Assembly: GCA_030248215.1 (NCBI GenBank)
Contig: JASANG010001037.1
Location: forward strand, 62,001-126,000
DNA length: 64,000 bases
Source: Enoplolaimus lenunculus
Lineage: Eukaryota > Nematoda > Enoplea > Enoplida > Thoracostomopsidae
Direction of reading: 5' to 3'
Shown here one piece after another: positions 58,073 through 64,000 of the stretch (positions are counted from its first letter, which is position 1; the number at the start of each line of letters is the position of its first letter). The notes beneath the pieces are model-generated. The model made no database searches. It was not told the DNA's origin and worked only from the letters and a program-made list of their open reading frames with translations. The translations under genes and the position numbers were made by a program.

Positions 58073-59098
58073 ACTAGAATGAAAAGTGCCCCGATGTGGC
58101 CATAGAAAACGATATGTTTCGGTAGTAAGATTTTTAGTTCAATACCGCTAGTATTACAATTTCCATGCATGCGTATAAAGTTTAAAAACTAGATTAATTT
58201 GATGCCAATCAGCGTCCTCCCGAAACACGACACAACAATACTATAGAATTAATAAAAGTTAAATCATTGAGTTTGATTGACTGCGTAACGGAAACATATC
58301 CGCAACTTTCTCTGACAGCGGCCAAATAGACATGTGATCCACTGTTTTGAAATATTAAAACAAGAAATAAATACTAGAATATAAATGACGAATTATGGTT
58401 GATGTAAAAAATTTGAGTACACACTCGTCACATTAGTTTCTTGCACTTAGTACACTGAAGTTTCGAATATATGCAGAAAAATTTTGGGTTTTAAAAAGAG
58501 TATATAAGTAGAAATTAAGCGTAAAATGCTGGTGACCCAATATTAAAAACGTGTTTGTTCGTCAATTGGCTCAATGTAAAGAACAGGGGGGGACAGGAAA
58601 AAAAGAAATCCCACCAAGCCTAAGCATAAGCGTTAGCATGAGCATATTCCTAAGCCTAAACCTAAGCGTAAGAATGATTTTTCGCTACGTACTCACTCAA
58701 ATATTTTAATGTTTTAAAAGTTTAAAATCTGGGTACCGTTTAGCCAAGTATGGAGAGGGCACTGTACGGTACAAAATTTGTACAGCTCCAAAACTTGATG
58801 CGTTATCGTTTTCTATAGCCTCGTCGGGACACTTTACTATTTATTGTGACTTTTCTCCGAAAATGTTGCAGATATGTTTCCGTTACGCAGTCAATCAAAC
58901 TCAATGATTTAACTTTTATTAATTCTATAGTATTGTTGTGTCGTGTTTCGGGAGGACGCTGATTGGCATCAAATTAATCTAGTTTTTAAACTTTATACGC
59001 ATGCATGGAAATTGTAATACTAGCGGTATTGAACTAAAAATCTTACTACCGAAACATATCGTTTTCTATGGCCACATCGGGGCACTTTTCATTCTAGT
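58073..59098. mobile_element. Long-TIR foldback DNA element (1026 bp)
   Basis: About 225-bp arms, ACTAGAATGAAAAGTGCCCC at the left and GGGGCACTTTTCATTCTAGT at the right, are nearly perfect inverted copies; they include CCATGCATGCGTATAAAG and TCGGGAGGACGC. The tips can be read as TA|GAATGAAAAGTG, so a TA duplication is possible. It shares AAAAGTGCCCC and CATATC near the tip with the element at 6014-6942. There is no transposase frame. Confidence 0.85.
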
Positions 59099-60280
59099 TT
59101 CTAAGCTTTAGGAAGAAATTTGATGTAAATTTACCTTAAGTGCGAAAAAGTCAAATTTAAAGTCATATATACTCACGTTATAAATTGTTTTAGAACTGTT
59201 AAGCTATATTTCCATGAAAATTAAAAACTACATTTTCACAATCACAAAAGTCGCGCTTTCCTAATTTCATTTTTATTTAATAGGTAACTCGCTCAATTTA
59301 TAATGCTAATATATTTTAATTCATATAAATTGTTTGAATTCAAATAGAAAATCAATACAATTGATAAGTACTTGCTCTAGTGAAAACTGATTTTATGCTG
59401 CATAGTAGTGTAGAACCAATACATCGGTATCGGTATTGTAATCGGTATTTTGGAAGAATACTGATTCCGATACTTTCAATTTTGTATTGCACACATGAAT
59501 TGCGTTAAATATATAATTGGAATGCGCAGCATTTAAAATTATGGCTGCAACAAATATTTTGTGAAAGATGCTGAATACGCATTTGCATCAACATGCGGAC
59601 GTGGAAAATTGTTTTAAACACACTTTTGTTCGTTTCCTCTTAATTGTGCAAGAAATTCTAATAATGCAATTCCATCCCCAGTCAAAACTGCGAATCCGCA
59701 ACTATAAGGTTTGCTTTGTAACTTATTCTTGTTTTCTTTTCGAAAACGAAAAACTAAGGCGGCCAGGCGTGGGCCTGAAAAATCTGGGCCGGTTCATACT
59801 ATAATGAGAGCCCGCTGTGTTCGAGCGTCACGTTTTTGAAAGAGACTGCTTGCTTTGGGAACCTTATTAAATTAATGGTGTTAATTTTGCACGTCAAAAT
59901 TTCTTCAAATATTCTAAACCGAGTTTTGGACATTTCAGTGCTCAACTTGGTGCTACCAATAATACATCGAGCAGTAAATCAAAACTGACATCTGTACTTT
60001 ACGGGTAAACTTTGAGCTTAAATGTAAATCTAGGTTTAGAAAAAAAACCCACGCGAATGTAAAATCTAGGCACCTACTACGAATTAAATAAAAAGTGTCT
60101 CTCATACCACTGGCGGATGCAGTGGGTGCCACTCCGGCCTGAACCACCACAACTTGAATCAAGAGAAAGGTTTTACATTATAAAGATTCAGCATTAAATT
60201 AGCGTTCGACTTCGCTCTAAAACAGTTTTCGACAGCTTGATGTTACGTCTACGTTTTCAAAAACGCGCTTTGGTAAAAAT

Positions 60281-60784
60281 ACACATAAAATTTCAATTTT
60301 TAGTTCCCCCAGTACGACTTGAACCCGCGACCCAAAAGCTGAAAAAACGCCGTGGTATGTGAACATCATACCACTCAGCCACAGGTGCACTTGACCGGTG
60401 TTTTTGTTTACATTGTATATACTACATATAAGATGGGCTGAAACTTTGAAAGCGCATATTTTTTTAACTAACGGACCTGCAAGGATATAAATAACAGATT
60501 TGAAATCAGCTGCCTCAAATACGTCGGAAAATCACATAAAATACACATAAAATTTCAATTTTTAGTTCCCCCAGTTGGACTTGAACCCGCGACCCAAAAG
60601 CTGAAAAAACGCCGTGGTATGTGAACATCATACCACTCAGCCACAGGTGCACTTGACCGGTGTTTTTGTTTACAAAATGGGCTGAGACTTTGAAAGCGCA
60701 TATTTTTTTAACCAGCGGGCCTACAAGAATATAAATAACAGATTTGAAAACAGCTGCCTCAAATACTTCGGAAAATCACATAAT
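60281..60784 (-). repeat. Two tandem units with a tRNA-like region (SINE-like)
   Basis: Two direct units start at ACACATAAAATTTCAATTTT (60281 and 60543; period 262). On the minus strand each has an A-box-like TGGCTGAGTGGT and a B-box-like GGGTTCAAGTC (60304-60395 and 60564-60655), separated by a hairpin GTGGTATG...CATACCAC. The ends do not pair as a tRNA acceptor, so this is a tRNA-derived SINE or tRNA relic rather than a tRNA gene. Confidence 0.6.
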
Positions 60785-63269
60785 CTTACAGTTTCTGAGG
60801 GGGGGTCGATCTACCGTACCTTCACCAAAACTAGCTATGTTATTACTAATTTGTAATCATATAAGCCAATGTTTTTCGTAATTGTCCGCTCAACATGTTT
60901 CGCATATATACGTACTAAACAATAGTATTTTCGTTAAATAAATAGCTTAACGTATATGGTTGAGGTAACTTATGTAGCACATAAGAAATTGGACTGTTAC
61001 AATATACGACTCTGTAGAACACCTTGCGACAAGATTTTAATCCAAATACCAATGCGAAATTTTGCGGTTCCGATCTTATGAAAACGTTTACGTCTAATAC
61101 TTCGACAAATTTTCTTTAAATATAGCGAATGAACACCGGTTACCATGATCTTGAATGACATACGTTTGTATATATAATAGTAGAAATAATAGACTTTTGA
61201 TCGAAACATAAGAGAGACGTGAACACTTTTGGAAGAAACATATAATAGTGACACTACCGTGTCCCTATGATACGAACAGTTTTAATGTAATGGACAAAAA
61301 GCTTTAGTGTCCAGCACGCTGAAGCTTTTTTGGCTTCAGTGTTAATTACGCTACCGCTGAAATTACCTGGTGTACGCATGATGTTGTGGAAGTTGCATAT
61401 CGCCTCCGATTGCATTCCTAAGTGTCAGAGAACAGTACTTTTGTGCCTAATCCCGTCTCCATTATTCCACATATCTGTTCAATACCTGACTTGGTTTGCA
61501 GAATCTTTTTCGACTATAAATGTATCGCAGGAACGTTTACCATTTCTTTGGAAAATATTTCCTCTGCAAAAGTTGATTTACTATAAGTACCGCTTTATAT
61601 ACTTCTCTTGCGGCGCCGTACGTCAAAAAATTTACAAGCTGACGGCGCCAAACGGCACTCGATGGCGTAGAACGACGCGGACGGCATTAAAATAGTTAAA
61701 ACGTTTAGCGCAACAACATAATCACGATTATTACGGTCGGAGTAGAGATAGAAGCGTAAACGTGACTACGAATGTGTCACTACCAAAATTTATTTCAGAT
61801 TTCTCAACATTTCAGTTTAACCTCACATGTTACAGGTCGTGATTTCCCAGCCGCACGTGAAGCGACTTTTCTCGACAGGACGGCTTTATATTTTAAGAAA
61901 AATATCACATTTAAAATTGAATAAAAGTATTCATAACGAGTTTAAAACTTAATCAAACATTATGCGTCTAATAGCATTTTATTATATTTCATAACCTTTA
62001 AATATTGACATTTTGTGTTGAATAAATACGCTCGATATTCGTCTGCGGAACAACGTGGTTCAAAATCTGCATGATTTGTTACCGGACCGGGTTCTCAAAC
62101 GACCGTCGCACTTAAGCCAATTCAGCTACTGCTGAATGTAAAATGACAGTTTCTAAAATATGAGCAGTGACGAATTAGGATATTTCGATGGGGTGTATCC
62201 GAGTTGACGTACCTTACCCCCTGACGACGACGCTCCGAAAATGTAACTAAACAGAAGTGGCGAACTGTTATACCGATAGGTCTGAACCGGCTTAAAATGT
62301 TACCCTGTGTTCGAGCAAAAAAAGACGGCTGAGAAAGAAAAAAAGTTGTGGCATCTATGTACCAACGGGGCACTCAGAATCTTACACGTCTTTCAGGTGC
62401 ACCAATGAAATAAAAACACGCGAGTGAAGCGAACAAGAAGCCGGACGCAATTTTAGCTTAATCTAGATACAAATTTTTAATTTTGCATGGCTCTGGTGGA
62501 AGGAATCCGATCAGTCGATCGCTCCAGATCCATAGTCAAATATAAGGCCGTAATTTTTAAAATATGACGACCTTTAGCTTATTGAAACTATATAATTGGC
62601 ACAAAAAGTTAGAAATTTTGGCAAAAGTTTCAGATTTACGTTAGATAATCTTAGAACTATTGCGTTCAAAATTATTATGTTAACTACGATAGTTGCAACA
62701 GCTTGCAATCCCGGTCCAAAAGTGTACCATTAGTCTTGCATCAACTGCAAGGCCTATACTCTTATATTCTCAATGTATACCTACAGACTTGGAACAGTGA
62801 ATTGTAACACAAATGAAACCGGAAACCTAATTTGTAGAGAGAAAGCGGAGGTATATATAAATTTTTCTACAAGTAACCACCTCTACACCAGAAGAAACTA
62901 TGACTAAATGCTAAACGTAAACTTCATTAATGCGGCACGTGTTTCAGGTAAACCGAGTTCACAATACTTAAATACATTAACGGCAAAATTTGTAGACACT
63001 ATCACATTTCAAGTATAGTAAATGAACTGTAAATTCTAATGAATTGATTAATAAATGCAAAAATGTTCTATGTCAATCCTTAGAAAGCCAACCATAGACG
63101 TAAGTTGGACTTTACAGCTATTTCAACAACCTTAACATTGCTTTGGAACATGTTTGCCGTACGTATGCCAAACAATTTCATGATTTTACGAAAGTTGCAC
63201 ATGTGCATAAAACTAATGGAATCTTTTACGGTTGGCAACGCGCCAAATCAATTATTTGACAAGCGTGTA
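60785..63269. other. No gene recognised
   Basis: This is AT-rich. A GC-rich relic lies at about 61607-61708 (TGCGGCGCCGTACGTC to TTTAGCGCAAC), of the GCGCTATACTT family. Several open frames have no recognisable motif. The first exons of the cuticlin-like gene could lie here on the minus strand, but none is convincing. Confidence 0.4.
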
Positions 63270-63420
63270 CCTATTGTAGTGACCCGAATAAGAACAAGAT
63301 GAGACAGGAGTGAGTAATACTTATTTTGCCTCTCTGGAGGGTACCCCACCCACTCGCTATTCGGTTCCGGACTGTTATTTAATTTTCAGTCTAGTTCTAG
63401 TTATTTGGACCACAGCCCTG
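63270..63420 (+). repeat. Dispersed repeat with CCGAATAAG terminus, partial
   Basis: GTGACCCGAATAAGA, TTTTGCCTCTCTGGAGGG and TACCCCACCC, then GCTATTCGGTTCCGGACTG. It is the same family as 835-990. Confidence 0.6.
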
Positions 63421-63699
63421 TAACTTATGCCAACCATTTCCTAAGTTTATTTACTTCAAGAATATGATTTTATTAAGACTTAAGTATGCTGCTATGAATC
63501 CGGGTAACATTTTACTTTGAATAATGAATCAAACTCTGCGCTGAATTTCATTTGGTCCTTGAAGCATTTACACAATCTGATTGCAATAATTGACGTTTAC
63601 GAGTTGTTTAGTAATTAAGGACTCTATCCATTTACGAACTTTAAGTAGGACAAGACACTCCCATTAAATCATACTCAAAATACAGATCCCAAACTGTTG

Positions 63700-64000
63700 T
63701 TACCTGCCTTCTGTTATTACTGTATTGACCCGAATAAGAGGGGGGACTGATATTTATTTGGTCTCTCCAGAGGGTACCCCCCTTGTTATTCGGTTACGGA
63801 CTGTTATTTATTTTTAACTTCGTTACTGATATATATCCGGTACTGCAACTATCCGTTGAATTAAACTTATATTTGTGTCGTTTCAATAGTTTAAGCGATG
63901 ATAAAAGGTTATACTTAGGAATGTACTTTCAAAATTTAAGTACGCTTTAAAGTTTTGAAGTCAAAGTACTTGGTTCTGGAGTCATTTATGTGCTACAACT
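63700..64000 (+). repeat. Dispersed repeat with CCGAATAAG terminus, long copy reaching the window edge
   Basis: TTGACCCGAATAAGAGGGGG, GACTGATATTTATTTGGTC, TCCAGAGGGTACCCCCC, then TATATCCGGTACTGCAACTA and the outer part AAGTACTTGGTTCTGGAGTC. It is the inverse of 56640-56960. Confidence 0.7.

Noticed and set aside
60304-60395. tRNA gene on the minus strand
   Set aside because: A and B boxes are present, but the ends do not pair and the anticodon arm is replaced by another hairpin.
62122-62373. Signal-peptide-like start MPQLFFFLSRLFLLEHR on the minus strand as first exon of the cuticlin-like gene
   Set aside because: A donor follows, but its phase does not fit the known exon directly and no linking exon was found.

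Overview
The window is AT-rich eukaryotic DNA that is probably from a nematode. Three lines of evidence point that way. A multi-exon gene on the minus strand reads as a cuticlin-like ZP-domain protein, with the signature block FHPLFITKVDRVYR..CFYME. A second minus-strand gene encodes a secreted protein with two MAM-like domains. Degenerate TTAGGC arrays, the nematode telomere motif, are scattered in at least a dozen places. Introns are long and full of small repeats, so this looks like a large, repeat-rich nematode genome rather than a compact Caenorhabditis-like one; that last point is inference.

Layout: 1-20 kb is mostly repeats. It holds foldback elements, a 10-copy 158-bp satellite, TTAGGC-cored elements and small inverted-repeat elements, plus two plus-strand exons (4054-4834) that look like the end of a MAM-type gene. 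At 20.6-28.5 kb lies a minus-strand gene whose eight exons join in phase to 402 codons, with a signal peptide and two MAM-like domains. At 30.3-55.3 kb lies the minus-strand cuticlin-like gene; six exons are well supported and one is tentative, and its 5' end was not found. The 55-64 kb part is again repeats: a 1-kb foldback element, tandem tRNA-like SINE units and several dispersed families.

The most striking object is a 16,030-bp LTR retroelement (37588-53617), inserted antisense in one intron of the cuticlin-like gene. It has 1.69-kb LTRs, a 4-bp target duplication (AAAT), a primer site for tRNA-Gln, and TG...CA ends. Its order is gag, an envelope-like frame, Ty3/gypsy-type pol (protease, reverse transcriptase, RNase H, integrase), an unknown protein with a CxxC...H...H motif, a superfamily 1 (UPF1-like) helicase, and a NADAR/YbiA-family protein. 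I know of no described LTR element with a helicase and a NADAR protein behind pol, nor with envelope-like sequence between gag and pol. The LTRs differ by less than about 1%, so the insertion is recent. The element looks whole or nearly so. A 679-bp inverted-repeat element later inserted into its 3' LTR.

Exon calls were made by reading splice sites, phase and family motifs by eye; no search was run.
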